Source: Metapseudomonas otitidis (lineage in GTDB: Bacteria; Pseudomonadota; Gammaproteobacteria; Pseudomonadales; Pseudomonadaceae). From it: a stretch of 64,000 nucleotides of DNA. Below the pieces are notes generated by a model. The model saw nothing but the letters and a program-made list of their open reading frames with translations, did no database searches and was not told the origin of the DNA. Position numbers and translations under genes: made by a program. Below, one piece after another: positions 28,107 to 36,597 of this stretch; the first letter of the stretch is position 1, and each line of letters begins with the position of its first letter. The stretch spans positions 186,001 to 250,000 of the forward strand of contig NZ_FOJP01000005.1 in the NCBI RefSeq assembly GCF_900111835.1. The letters run 5' to 3'.

Positions 28107-29012
28107 TCAATCGAGGATGCCGGCCGGGGCCGGCGGGGCGCTGCGCCACTGGCTGAGGGCCACCCCGGCGAACACCAGGGCAGCGGCGCAGAACTGGGCA
28201 GGGCTGAGGCGTTCGTCCAGCAGCAGCATGGCGAAGATCAGGGTGAACACCGGGATCAGGTTGATGAAGCCGGTGGCCTGGCTGGCCGGCAGGCGCCCCA
28301 CGCCGAAATTGTAGAGGCCATAGGCGCCGACGGTGACCACGATGCCGAGGTAGACCATCGACCCCAGCGCCAGCGGGCTGATGACGGCGGGCAAGGGCTC
28401 GCCCAGCAGCGCCACCGGCAGGAAGAACCCGGCCCCGATGAACGCCTGCAAGGCCGTCAGGTGGAAGGCCGAGTAGCGCGACGACAGGTGCTTGAGCAGC
28501 AGCGTGTAGCCGGTAGCGCAGAGCATCGCGAGGAATTCATAGAAGTTGCCCAGCAGGGGCGCGCGGGCATGGGCGTCCGACTCGCTGGCCAGGCTCAGCC
28601 ACACTGCACCGAGCACCGCCAGCAGGAAGCCGGCCAGGGTGGTGCGGGTGATGCGCTCCCGGAGGAACAGGTAGGCCCCCACCGCTACCAGCAGCGGCAA
28701 CAGCGCCGTGATCATCCCCGCCTGGGAGGCGCTGGTGTGCTCCAGCGCCAGGGCTTCGAAGATGAAATAGAGGCAGGGCTCGCAGGCGCCCAGGGCCAGG
28801 AAGTACTTCCAGTCGCCGCGCCGGGGTTCAGCCCTCCCCCGCCAGCGCCAGGCCAGCAGGAACACCAGGCTGCCGAGGGCCATGCGGGCGAAGATCACCC
28901 ACATCGACGGCACCTCGCGGAAGGCGAACTTGAGGGCGATGAACGAGCTGCCCCACAGCGCCATGGCCAGCACCAGGCAGACCACTGCCACCCACCGAGC
29001 CTGCTGCGCCAT
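28107..29012 (-). CDS. EamA/DMT-superfamily exporter
   Basis: A 301-residue inner-membrane protein with ten predicted helices made of two EamA repeats (about 8-140 and 155-290). Landmarks: ALWGSSFIALKFAF in helix 1, GSLVYLGIVVTVGAYGLYNFGV and SQATGFINLIPVFTLIFAMLLLDERLS in the second repeat. EamA proteins export metabolites; E. coli EamA/YdeD exports cysteine and O-acetylserine. Next to a cysteine desulfhydrase, cysteine export is an attractive guess. ATG at 29012 follows GGAGA. It starts 75 bp after shaG on the same strand. Confidence 0.85.
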   Translation of the reverse strand: MAQQARWVAVVCLVLAMALWGSSFIALKFAFREVPSMWVIFARMALGSLVFLLAWRWRGRAEPRRGDWKYFLALGACEPCLYFIFEALALEHTSASQAGMITALLPLLVAVGAYLFLRERITRTTLAGFLLAVLGAVWLSLASESDAHARAPLLGNFYEFLAMLCATGYTLLLKHLSSRYSAFHLTALQAFIGAGFFLPVALLGEPLPAVISPLALGSMVYLGIVVTVGAYGLYNFGVGRLPASQATGFINLIPVFTLIFAMLLLDERLSPAQFCAAALVFAGVALSQWRSAPPAPAGILD

Positions 29013-29087
29013 GCCCCATCTCCGGAAAAATCGACAGTCTAGGGGGCGGCAGGCGCCCCCGACAGGCACAGCCGCCCGGCAAAACTG

Positions 29088-29435
29088 TTACTGCTGCCAA
29101 GGTTTGCCGCGGGTCCGCGACGTGAGCGGCAGTTGCTGCAGCACAGCGGCCTTGGCCAGCATGTAGGCACTGACCGGGGCGCTGATGAAGAGGAACAGGC
29201 TGATCAGCAGCTCGTGGAAGCTGAGCGTGCCGGACACCCAGGAGAAGTACACCAGCGACCCCATCACCAGGCTGCCCACACCCAGGGTGGTGGCCTTGGT
29301 CGGCCCGTGCAGGCGCATGAAGAAGTCCGGCAGGCGATAGAGGCCGATGGCACCGATCAGCACGAACAGCGCCCCCAGCAGCAGCAGCAGGGAAACCAGG
29401 ATCTCGGCCCACAGGGGCAGGTCGGCGATATTCAT
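29088..29435 (-). CDS. shaG: Mrp-type Na+/H+ antiporter subunit G
   Basis: A 115-residue membrane protein with three helices; PhaG/MnhG landmarks LFVLIGAIGLYRLPDFFMRLHGPTKATTLGVG. Last subunit of the seven-function Mrp antiporter, which exports Na+ (and K+) in exchange for H+ and needs all subunits. ATG at 29435 overlaps the shaF stop by 4 bp (ATGA). Confidence 0.95.
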   Translation of the reverse strand: MNIADLPLWAEILVSLLLLLGALFVLIGAIGLYRLPDFFMRLHGPTKATTLGVGSLVMGSLVYFSWVSGTLSFHELLISLFLFISAPVSAYMLAKAAVLQQLPLTSRTRGKPWQQ

Positions 29436-29701
29436 TCGATGATGTCTCCGCGCAGCATGTACTTGGCCACCGCCACCGTGCCGACGAACCCCAGCACGGC
29501 GATCAGCAGCGCCACCTCGAAATACAGGTTGGTGCCCTGCCAGATGCCCAGCAGGATCAGCATGGCGATGGCATTGACGTAGAGGGTATCCAGCGCCAGC
29601 ACCCGGTCGGGCAGGCAGGGCCCGCGCACCAGGCGGGCCAGGGTCAGCAGCATGGCCACCACCAGCAGCCCCAGGCAGACGGGAATCACGTACGCGAGCA
29701 T
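29432..29701 (-). CDS. shaF: Mrp-type Na+/H+ antiporter subunit F
   Basis: An 89-residue membrane protein with three helices, MnhF/PhaF type: RLVRGPCLPDRVLALDTLYVNA and LLIAVLGFVGTVAVAKYM. ATG at 29701 follows AAGGAGG and lies inside shaE (16-bp overlap), so the two are coupled. Confidence 0.95.
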   Translation of the reverse strand: MLAYVIPVCLGLLVVAMLLTLARLVRGPCLPDRVLALDTLYVNAIAMLILLGIWQGTNLYFEVALLIAVLGFVGTVAVAKYMLRGDIIE

Positions 29702-30186
29702 GGGAACACCTCCTTGAGGGGCGCTTCGTAGCGCTGCTTGATCTCCGCCACCAGCGCGTCGGCATCGGGCACGTCCAGGGCGTGGACCAGCAGGATGCGG
29801 CGGTCGCCGCTGAGGTCGGCGGACACCGAGCCCGGGGTCAGGGACACCACGCACACCAGCAGGCTGATGGCCATTTCGTTGTCCAGGTCGATCGGCACCT
29901 CGACGAACCCCGGCTGCAGGCGCCGGATCGGGCCGAGGGTCTGGCGGGCCACCAGGAAGTTGGCCACCAGGATGTCCCACAGCACCAGCAGGATGAACCG
30001 GGCCAGGCGGGCCGGGCGCCAGGCGCGCGGGTGCTCCAGCATCAGCGGGTTGCACAGCAGCGGGATGAGCACGGCCAGCGCGCCCCCCAGCAGCCACTGG
30101 CCGAAGGACAGGGAATCCACCAGCAGCAGCCAGGTGACCAGCAGCAGCAGGCTGGTGGCCGGATGGGGCAAGAGACGACGGATCAT
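29686..30186 (-). CDS. shaE: Mrp-type Na+/H+ antiporter subunit E
   Basis: A 166-residue protein with N-terminal helices and a soluble C-terminal half; MnhE landmarks WDILVANFLVARQTLGP, PGFVEVPIDLDNEMAISLLVCVVSLTPGSVSADL and LLVHALDVPD. Overlaps shaD by 4 bp. Confidence 0.95.
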   Translation of the reverse strand: MIRRLLPHPATSLLLLVTWLLLVDSLSFGQWLLGGALAVLIPLLCNPLMLEHPRAWRPARLARFILLVLWDILVANFLVARQTLGPIRRLQPGFVEVPIDLDNEMAISLLVCVVSLTPGSVSADLSGDRRILLVHALDVPDADALVAEIKQRYEAPLKEVFPCSRT

Positions 30187-31688
30187 GCGCCCGCTCCTGG
30201 CAGGACGGCCTGCCGGTAGAGATCGACATCGTGCAGCTGGGTGGCCGTGGCCTCCAGGTAGCTCATCAGCGGGCCCGCCAGCACCACCAGCAGCACCGCC
30301 AGGCCCAGCAGGGCAAGGGTGACGGCCAGGCGCACACCGTCAAGCCCCTCGCCACCGGGTGCATCAGCCCCGGTGGTGCGCCAGAACAGCGTGCTGCCGG
30401 CCCGGCTCAGGGCCACCAGGCACAGCAGGCTGCCGCCCAGCAGCACGCCCCACAGCAGGGCCGTCGGCAGGCCCGGCGTCGCGGCCTTGAGCAGCAGCAG
30501 CTTGCCGATGAAGCCGGACAACGGCGGCAGGCCGGCCACCGAGATGGCCGCGAAGAAGAAGGCGCCGCCCAGCAGGGCCGGGTGCTCCAGCAGCGGCCCC
30601 TGCACCAGCGCGCCCCGGCGTTCGCCACGCTCGCGGCTGATGAGGTCGGCCAGCAGGAACAACCCGGCCGCCGCCCAGGTGCTGTGCACCAGGTAGTACA
30701 GCGCCGCGCCCAGGGAGGCCGGCGTGCCAAGGGCCACGGCCGCCAGCAGGGTGCCGGCGGAGAGCAGCACCAGGTAGGCCACCAGCGCCTGAAGGCTGGC
30801 AGCAGCCAGGGCACCGAGTGCGGCCACCGCCATGGTCAGCAGCGCCAGCGGCCACAGCCAGTCGTTGCCCAGGTGGGCCAGCTCACCCGCCCCGGCACCG
30901 AACACCAGCAGGTAGACCCGCACGATGGAGTAGACGCCCACCTTGGTCATGATCGCGAACAGCGCCGCCACCGGCGCACTGGCCACGGTATAGGCACGCG
31001 GCAGCCAGAAGTGCAGCGGCAGCAACGCCGCCTTGAGGGCGAACACCACCAGCAGGAGCAGCCCGGCAGCCGCCAGCAACGGCGCATCGGCGGGTGCCAC
31101 GGCGGCCACCTTCACCGACAGGTCGGCCATGTTGAGGGTGCCGGTGATGCCGTAGAACACGCCCAGGGCGATCAGGAAGAACGCCGAGCCCACCAGGTTC
31201 AGCACCACGTAGTGCAAACCGGCGCGGGTCCGTTCGGCACCGCCACCATGGAACAGCAGCGCATAGGAGGCGATCAGCATCACCTCGAAGAACACGAAGA
31301 GGTTGAACAGGTCGCCGGTGGTGAAGGCACCGTTCAGGCCCAGCAACTGGAACTGCAGCAGCGCGTGGAAGCGCATGCCCCGGCGGTCATCACCCCGGGC
31401 CGCATAGATCGCCACGGCGGTGCCGAGCACGGCGGTGACCAGCAGCATCAGCGCGCTGAGGCGGTCCAGCATCAGCACGATGCCGAACGGTGCCTGCCAG
31501 CCGCCCAGTGCGTACACCTGCAGGTCGCCTTCCGCCGCCTGCCGCATCAGCAACAGGGCCACGGGAATCAGCGCCAGGCAGGCAAGGATCGACAGGGTGC
31601 GCTTGATGCGCTCCAGCGAGGGCAGCATCAGCAGCGCCGCCCCGGCGAACAGGGGCAGGAGGATCGGCAGGATGAGCAGGTGGTTCAT
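30183..31688 (-). CDS. shaD: Mrp-type Na+/H+ antiporter subunit D
   Basis: A 501-residue, about 14-helix proton-translocating subunit homologous to NuoM/NuoN. The Proton_antipo_M domain spans about 130-430; visible are the conserved Glu in FNLFVFFEVMLIASYALL and the Lys/His segments AALLPLHFWLPRAYTVA and IMTKVGVYSIVR. Overlaps shaC and shaE by 4 bp each. Confidence 0.95.
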   Translation of the reverse strand: MNHLLILPILLPLFAGAALLMLPSLERIKRTLSILACLALIPVALLLMRQAAEGDLQVYALGGWQAPFGIVLMLDRLSALMLLVTAVLGTAVAIYAARGDDRRGMRFHALLQFQLLGLNGAFTTGDLFNLFVFFEVMLIASYALLFHGGGAERTRAGLHYVVLNLVGSAFFLIALGVFYGITGTLNMADLSVKVAAVAPADAPLLAAAGLLLLVVFALKAALLPLHFWLPRAYTVASAPVAALFAIMTKVGVYSIVRVYLLVFGAGAGELAHLGNDWLWPLALLTMAVAALGALAAASLQALVAYLVLLSAGTLLAAVALGTPASLGAALYYLVHSTWAAAGLFLLADLISRERGERRGALVQGPLLEHPALLGGAFFFAAISVAGLPPLSGFIGKLLLLKAATPGLPTALLWGVLLGGSLLCLVALSRAGSTLFWRTTGADAPGGEGLDGVRLAVTLALLGLAVLLVVLAGPLMSYLEATATQLHDVDLYRQAVLPGAGA

Positions 31689-32017
31689 CGGCCCTCCCCG
31701 TCACGGCGGCCATCGACATGGTCGTTGCCCAGCTCGCCGACGCCCCGCAGGGCCAGGGCCACCACGAAGGCGGTCATGGCGAAGCCGATGACGATGGCGG
31801 TGAGCACAAGCGCCTGGGGCAGCGGGTCGGCCGGGGTGCCGCCCTGGCCGAGCACGGCGGCGTCGCCTGCCAGGCGCCCCATGGCGAAGAGGAACAGGTT
31901 GACCGCGTAGGACAACAGCGTCAGCCCGAGCACGACCGGGAAGGTGCGCGCCCGGAGCAGCAGGTACAGGCCGCTGGCGGTGAGCAGCCCGAGGGTGACG
32001 GCGAACAGGGCTTCCAT
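31685..32017 (-). CDS. shaC: Mrp-type Na+/H+ antiporter subunit C
   Basis: A 110-residue, three-helix subunit homologous to NuoK: GLLTASGLYLLLRARTFPVVLGLTLLSYAVNLFLF and DPLPQALVLTAIVIGFAMTAF are family hallmarks. Its start overlaps the shaA stop by one base. Confidence 0.95.
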   Translation of the reverse strand: MEALFAVTLGLLTASGLYLLLRARTFPVVLGLTLLSYAVNLFLFAMGRLAGDAAVLGQGGTPADPLPQALVLTAIVIGFAMTAFVVALALRGVGELGNDHVDGRRDGEGR

Positions 32018-34812
32018 CAGTGGACCTCCTCGGTCATGGGCGGGTGCAGGCTCAGCTTACCGAGCCCGGAGAGGATCAGCATCACGGCGCCGACCACGGC
32101 GAGGTAGACGCCCAGGTCGAAGGCCAGTGCCGTGGCCAGTTCGAACTCACCCACCAGCGGCAGGTGGAAGTGGTCGAAAGCCGAGGTCAGGAACGGGGCG
32201 CCGAAGGCCCAGCTGCCCAGCCCGGTAAGGCCGGCCAGCAGTACGCCGCAGCCGGCCATGCGCTGGTAGCGCAGCGGCAGCCGCGACTCGACGTAGGCTG
32301 AACCACTGGCGATGTATTGCAACACCAGGGCCACGGCAGTGATCAGGCCGGCGATGAAGCCGCCGCCCGGCAGGTTGTGCCCGCGCAGGAAGATGAAGGC
32401 CGACACCATCAGCGCCAGGGGCAGCAGTAGCCGCGACAGGGTTTCGAGGATCAGCGGGTGCTTGGCCCGTGCCCAGTTCCGGCCCTGGGGATCGCAGGTG
32501 GGGTTGCGCAGCAACAGCCCGGACAGCAGCGCATGCACGCCCACCGCAGCGATCGCCAGCACGGTGATCTCGCCCAGGGTGTCGAACCCGCGGAAGTCCA
32601 CGAGGATGACGTTGACCACGTTGTGCCCGCCGCCGCCGGGGATGGCGTTGGCGATGAAGTAGTCGGCGATGGTGGTGTACGGGCGGGTCATCACCGCGTA
32701 GGTCAGCAGGCCCACCAGGGTGCCGCCGGCGCCGGCCAGGCCGAGGTCGCGGAGGATGCGCAGGCTGGAGCTTTCCGCCGGGGTACGCGAGGGCAGGTAG
32801 TACATGGCGAGGATCAGCAACACCAGGGTCACCACCTCCACCGTCAGCTGGGTCAGTGCCAGGTCGGGCGCGGAGAAGCGGGCGAAGGCCAGGGCCACCA
32901 GCAGGCCGCCGACGCCCAGCACCAGCAGCGCCACCATGCGCTGGCGGTGCAGCAACGCCGTCAGCACACCGCTGGCGGCCAGCACCAGCATTCCCACCGC
33001 CGTCACGCCATCCAGCCCGGTGAGCGGCCGCGAGCCCGTCAGCGAGGTCAGCGGCGCCAGGGCCACGACCACCACGGCAACGGCCGCCAGCAGCAGCACC
33101 GCCATGTAGCGCTGCAGGGAGCCGTTCTCCAGCGCGGCGATAAAGCGCGCAGCCACGCCGATCACGCGCTGGACCGCAGCCTCGAAGATTTCCTTCGCGT
33201 CCGCGTCCGGCAGCCCTTCGTACCAACGGAACAGCGGCTTGCGGCCGATGTAGATCAGCACGCCGCCGACCAGTGCCAGGGTGCTCATCAGCAGCGGCAG
33301 GTTGAGTCCGTGCCAGATCGCCAGGCTGTATTCCGGCAGCGTGCCACCCATGCTCACCGAGGATGCGGCCGCCAACAGGGGCGCGACGCTGAAGTTCGGC
33401 GCCATGCCCACCAGCAGGCACAGGGCGACGAGCACCTCCACCGGCACCTTCATGTAGCGCGGCGGCTCGTGGGGCGGGAACTTGGGCAACTGGCGCGGCT
33501 CGCCGTTGAAGAACACGTCGTGGACGAAACGCAGCGAGTAGGCCACCGAGAACACGCCCGCCAGGGTCGCCCCGGCCGGGATCAACCAGCTGAAGCTGCC
33601 CAGCAGGTCCTGCCCGAGGGTCTCGCTGAAGAACATCTCCTTGCTGAGGAAGCCGTTGAGCAACGGCACCCCGGCCATGGCCAGGGAGGCGACCATCGCC
33701 AGCACAGCGGTGTGCGGCAGGTAGCGCCACATGCCGTTGATCTGCCGCATGTCGCGGCTGCCGGTCTCGTGGTCGATGATGCCGGCCGCCATGAACAGCG
33801 ACGCCTTGAAGGTGGCGTGGTTGATGATGTGGAACACCGCCGCGACGTTGGACAGCGGGGTATCCAGGCCGAACAGCAGGGTGATCAGGCCCAGGTGGCT
33901 GATGGTGGAATAGGCCAGCAGGCCCTTGAGGTCATGCTGGAACAGCGCCATCCCGGCGCCCAGCAGCAGGGTCGCCAGGCCGCTCAGGCCCACCAGGTAG
34001 AACCACAGGTCGGTGCCGGCCAGGGCCGGGTAGAGCCGCGCCAGGAGGAACACACCGGCCTTCACCATGGTTGCCGAGTGCAGGTAGGCGGACACCGGGG
34101 TCGGCGCGGCCATGGCGTGGGGCAGCCAGAAGTGGAAGGGGAACTGCGCCGACTTGGTCAGCGCCCCCAGCAGCACCAGGCACAGCATCACCGGATAGAG
34201 GCTGTGCTGGCGGATCAGCTCGCCCCGGGCCAGCACCTCGGTCAGCTCGAAGCTGCCGGCGATCTGCCCGAGCAGGAGGATGCCCGCCAGCAACGCCAGG
34301 CCACCGCCACCGGTGACCGCCAGCGCCATGCGCGCGCCCTTGCGGGCGTCGGAGCGGTGCCCCCAGAAACCGATCAGCAGGAACGACGACAGGCTGGTGG
34401 CCTCCCAGAACACCAGCATCAGCAGCAGGTTCTCGGACAGCACCACGCCGAGCATGGCGCCCATGAACAGCAGCAGGTAGGCGAAGAAGCGGCCACAGGG
34501 CTCGCGCTCGGAGAGGTAGTAGCGGGCGTAGAGGATCACCAGCAGGCCGATGCCGAGGATCATCAGTGCGAAGAGGAAGCCCAGCCCATCCAGGCGCAGG
34601 CTGAAGTTCAGCCCCAGCTGCGGCAACCAGGGGATGGACAGCTTCAGGACCTCCCCACCCAGCACGGTGCCGGCCTGGGCGAGCAGCAGGCCAAGGCCGA
34701 TGGCCGGCGCCACGGCGGCCGCCAGCGCGGCACGGGTGCGGCAATGGCGGCCGAACAGCAGCGGCAACAGGGTTCCCAGGAACGGCAGGGCGACGATCAG
34801 CGCCAGTAGCAT
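32017..34812 (-). CDS. shaA: Mrp-type Na+/H+ antiporter fused subunits A and B
   Basis: A 931-residue, over 20-helix protein joining MrpA and MrpB. Order: NADH-oxidoreductase N-terminal domain (about 60-110), Proton_antipo_M (about 120-400, with conserved Glu in LLLMLVFWEATSLSSF and SAQFPFHFWLPHAMAAPTPVSAYLHSAT), an MrpA-specific C-terminal block (about 600-760, VVTLVLLILAMYYLP) and the MnhB domain (about 790-925, LPGGGFIAGLITAVALVLQYIA). The A-B fusion is normal in Gram-negative bacteria. ATG at 34812 follows GAGGAGG by 6 bases. First gene of shaA-C-D-E-F-G, all overlapping. Confidence 0.95.
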   Translation of the reverse strand: MLLALIVALPFLGTLLPLLFGRHCRTRAALAAAVAPAIGLGLLLAQAGTVLGGEVLKLSIPWLPQLGLNFSLRLDGLGFLFALMILGIGLLVILYARYYLSEREPCGRFFAYLLLFMGAMLGVVLSENLLLMLVFWEATSLSSFLLIGFWGHRSDARKGARMALAVTGGGGLALLAGILLLGQIAGSFELTEVLARGELIRQHSLYPVMLCLVLLGALTKSAQFPFHFWLPHAMAAPTPVSAYLHSATMVKAGVFLLARLYPALAGTDLWFYLVGLSGLATLLLGAGMALFQHDLKGLLAYSTISHLGLITLLFGLDTPLSNVAAVFHIINHATFKASLFMAAGIIDHETGSRDMRQINGMWRYLPHTAVLAMVASLAMAGVPLLNGFLSKEMFFSETLGQDLLGSFSWLIPAGATLAGVFSVAYSLRFVHDVFFNGEPRQLPKFPPHEPPRYMKVPVEVLVALCLLVGMAPNFSVAPLLAAASSVSMGGTLPEYSLAIWHGLNLPLLMSTLALVGGVLIYIGRKPLFRWYEGLPDADAKEIFEAAVQRVIGVAARFIAALENGSLQRYMAVLLLAAVAVVVVALAPLTSLTGSRPLTGLDGVTAVGMLVLAASGVLTALLHRQRMVALLVLGVGGLLVALAFARFSAPDLALTQLTVEVVTLVLLILAMYYLPSRTPAESSSLRILRDLGLAGAGGTLVGLLTYAVMTRPYTTIADYFIANAIPGGGGHNVVNVILVDFRGFDTLGEITVLAIAAVGVHALLSGLLLRNPTCDPQGRNWARAKHPLILETLSRLLLPLALMVSAFIFLRGHNLPGGGFIAGLITAVALVLQYIASGSAYVESRLPLRYQRMAGCGVLLAGLTGLGSWAFGAPFLTSAFDHFHLPLVGEFELATALAFDLGVYLAVVGAVMLILSGLGKLSLHPPMTEEVH

Positions 34813-34861
34813 CGAAATCCTCCTCTTTCGGCCTGCCAGCGCTGAGCACGGCAATGGCGAT

Positions 34862-34896
34862 GCGGTGATCGATTATCCAGAACTATCGATCACCGC
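34862..34896. promoter_or_regulatory. 12-bp inverted repeat upstream of shaA
   Basis: GCGGTGATCGAT at 34862 and ATCGATCACCGC at 34885 form a perfect inverted repeat with an 11-base spacer, ending 49 bp before the shaA start codon. On the minus strand a -10-like GATAAT falls in the spacer. It may be an operator, or an RNA hairpin in the leader. Confidence 0.45.
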
Positions 34897-34927
34897 GCAT
34901 GCATGAATTATTTCAAAACCTAGCAAG

Positions 34928-34972
34928 CCGGAACAGGCGACCCGCTCTACAGAGCCATGAATCGCCTGCCGG
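34928..34972. other. Long hairpin in the shaA upstream region
   Basis: CAGGCGA (34934-34940) pairs with TCGCCTG (34962-34968), extended by CCGG (34928-34931) with CCGG (34969-34972) past a two-base bulge. It lies between the minus-strand lipoprotein gene and shaA; it could be a transcript end or leader structure. No T run. Confidence 0.35.
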
Positions 34973-35001
34973 TTGGCTGGTGAGATGAAGCGTAGGGGAC
35001 G

Positions 35002-35024
35002 AACCGGCGGAAAGCCCGCCGGTT
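35002..35024 (-). terminator. Hairpin after the SlyB-like gene
   Basis: A perfect 9-bp stem (35002-35010 with 35016-35024), 5-base loop, 13 bp past the stop on the minus strand. Only C/T-mixed sequence follows, so termination may be inefficient. Confidence 0.5.
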
Positions 35025-35037
35025 GCGGGGGGATGGA

Positions 35038-35502
35038 TCAGTGGGTCACGCGGCTGGTGCCATTGACGGTCATGATGCGAACACGTTCGCCGACACGGAA
35101 GATCTCGTTTTCCTGCACTTCCTGCACGTAGGCGCGCATGGAACCGTCATCCTCGCGCACGGTGATCTCCACGCCCTGGGTGCGGGTCAGGCCTTCTTCG
35201 GTCGCGGCGCCCAGCAGGCCACCGGCCACGGCGCCGATCACGGCGGCCACCACACTGCCACGGCCACCGCCGATGGCGCTGCCGCCGACACCGCCCACCA
35301 CCGCACCGGCACCGGCACCGATGGGGGTCTTGGTGCCCTCGATCTTCACCGGGCGCAGCGATTCGATGGTCCCCATGCGCACGGTCTGCACCTGGCGGGC
35401 CTCGGCGCGGGAGTAGGTGTCTCCGGTCAGGCTCGATTGACAGCCGCTCAGAACCATCGCCATCGAGGCGAACGAAGCGGCCAGCAGAACGGATTTACGC
35501 AT
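35038..35502 (-). CDS. Glycine-zipper outer-membrane lipoprotein (SlyB-like)
   Basis: A 154-residue lipoprotein: signal peptide MRKSVLLAASFASMAMVLSGC with lipobox LSGC, Cys21 lipidated. A glycine-zipper 2TM segment (GAGAGAVVGGVGGSAIGGG through GAVAGGLLGAATEEG, about 62-104) spans the membrane, and a C-terminal SH3-like tail VEITVREDDGSMRAYVQE follows. SlyB/Pcp proteins support outer-membrane integrity and are often under PhoP control in relatives; no such box was sought successfully here. Confidence 0.85.
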   Translation of the reverse strand: MRKSVLLAASFASMAMVLSGCQSSLTGDTYSRAEARQVQTVRMGTIESLRPVKIEGTKTPIGAGAGAVVGGVGGSAIGGGRGSVVAAVIGAVAGGLLGAATEEGLTRTQGVEITVREDDGSMRAYVQEVQENEIFRVGERVRIMTVNGTSRVTH

Positions 35503-35659
35503 GATTTTTCCTCCAGATTGGATGCGCCTCCATTAGACTGCGCGGCACCTTCAACTGTCACTCGACGCTCGGCCAAAGTGCAGACTCGTTCAGTTTCCGT
35601 ACAGCCACGGCCATCGGACAACGAAACGACGCCAGGGTGCCGAGCAGCAAGGTTAGTCC

Positions 35660-35908
35660 ATGGATTACTTCATCATCGTCGTCACCACCGTCGCGGGCCT
35701 GTACTTCCACTGGTGGATCTACGTGCGTATCAAGCGCTGGGTGGACCGCGACCTGGCCCTGTCGATGGCGGGGGATGACCCGCAGCGCCGCGCCTACATG
35801 CTGGAGCAACTGGAGGCGGCGAAGGCTGCGGGGATCAAGCGCAAGGCGCTGCAGGCCTGGCTGGAGCAGGCGGCCAGCCGTTACCCGCAGCCGCCCCAGG
35901 CGTCCTAG
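35660..35908 (+). CDS. Small conserved membrane-anchored protein
   Basis: An 82-residue protein with one N-terminal membrane helix (about 2-24, [20 protein letters not shown]) and a cytoplasmic helical tail with [33 protein letters not shown]. No named family. ATG at 35660 follows AAGG. It is convergent with pdxH, overlapping its 3' end by 4 bp. Confidence 0.7.
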   Translation: MDYFIIVVTTVAGLYFHWWIYVRIKRWVDRDLALSMAGDDPQRRAYMLEQLEAAKAAGIKRKALQAWLEQAASRYPQPPQAS

Positions 35909-36552
35909 GGTGCGAGGCGCTCGCGCTGCCAACGCCCATCTACCAGGCGGTAGTTGAGGCGGTCGTGCAGCCGGCTGGGGCGCCCCTGCCAGAATTCGAC
36001 GCGCTCCGGCAGCAGCCGGTAGCCGCCCCAGTGCGGCGGGCAGGTGGGGGACTGGTTGAGGAAACGCCGCTCGGTGTCGGCCAGCAAGGCCTCCAGTTCG
36101 GCACGATCGGCGATCACCCGGCTCTGCGGTGAGGCCCAGGCGCCAATGCGGCTGCCCAGCGGGCGGACCTGGAAGTAGGCGTCCGACTCCGCCGGAGTCA
36201 CCCGCTCCACGCGCCCCTCGATGCGCACCTGGCGCTCCAGGCTGGGCCAGAAGAAGGTCATGGCCGCGAACGGCCGCGCCGCCAGTTGCTCGCCCTTGGC
36301 ACTGTCGTAGTTGCTGAAGAAGGTGAAGCCACGCTCATCCAGCCCCTTGAGCAGCAGCACCCGGCAATGGGGGCGCCCATCGGCGTCCACCGTGGCCAGG
36401 GTCATGGCGTTGGGTTCGACGGGCAATTGCTCGGTCTTCACCGCCTCGTCGAACCAGCGGTGGAACAGCGCGAGCGGCTCCTGGGGGGCCTGCTCCTCGC
36501 TGAGTCCGTCGCGGGTGTAGTCGCGGCGCATATCGGCCAGGGTCTGGGTCAT
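35905..36552 (-). CDS. pdxH: Pyridoxamine 5'-phosphate oxidase
   Basis: FMN-dependent oxidase making pyridoxal 5'-phosphate from PNP or PMP with O2, the last step of vitamin B6 synthesis and salvage. The 215-residue protein has [23 protein letters not shown] (N-terminal motif), [24 protein letters not shown] (FMN site), [13 protein letters not shown], and the C-terminal signature [17 protein letters not shown]. Start ATG at 36552. Lies 45 bp downstream of an OmpA-like gene on the same strand. Confidence 0.96.
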   Translation of the reverse strand: MTQTLADMRRDYTRDGLSEEQAPQEPLALFHRWFDEAVKTEQLPVEPNAMTLATVDADGRPHCRVLLLKGLDERGFTFFSNYDSAKGEQLAARPFAAMTFFWPSLERQVRIEGRVERVTPAESDAYFQVRPLGSRIGAWASPQSRVIADRAELEALLADTERRFLNQSPTCPPHWGGYRLLPERVEFWQGRPSRLHDRLNYRLVDGRWQRERLAP

Positions 36553-36597
36553 GGGGGCTCTCCGGAAAGGGAAAACGCTAGCCTATCCGAGGATCGC

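Noticed and set aside
32458-34809. A 783-codon plus-strand frame opposite shaA
   Set aside because: Low-complexity His/Gln/Arg product, no ribosome site, fully antisense to a recognised antiporter gene.
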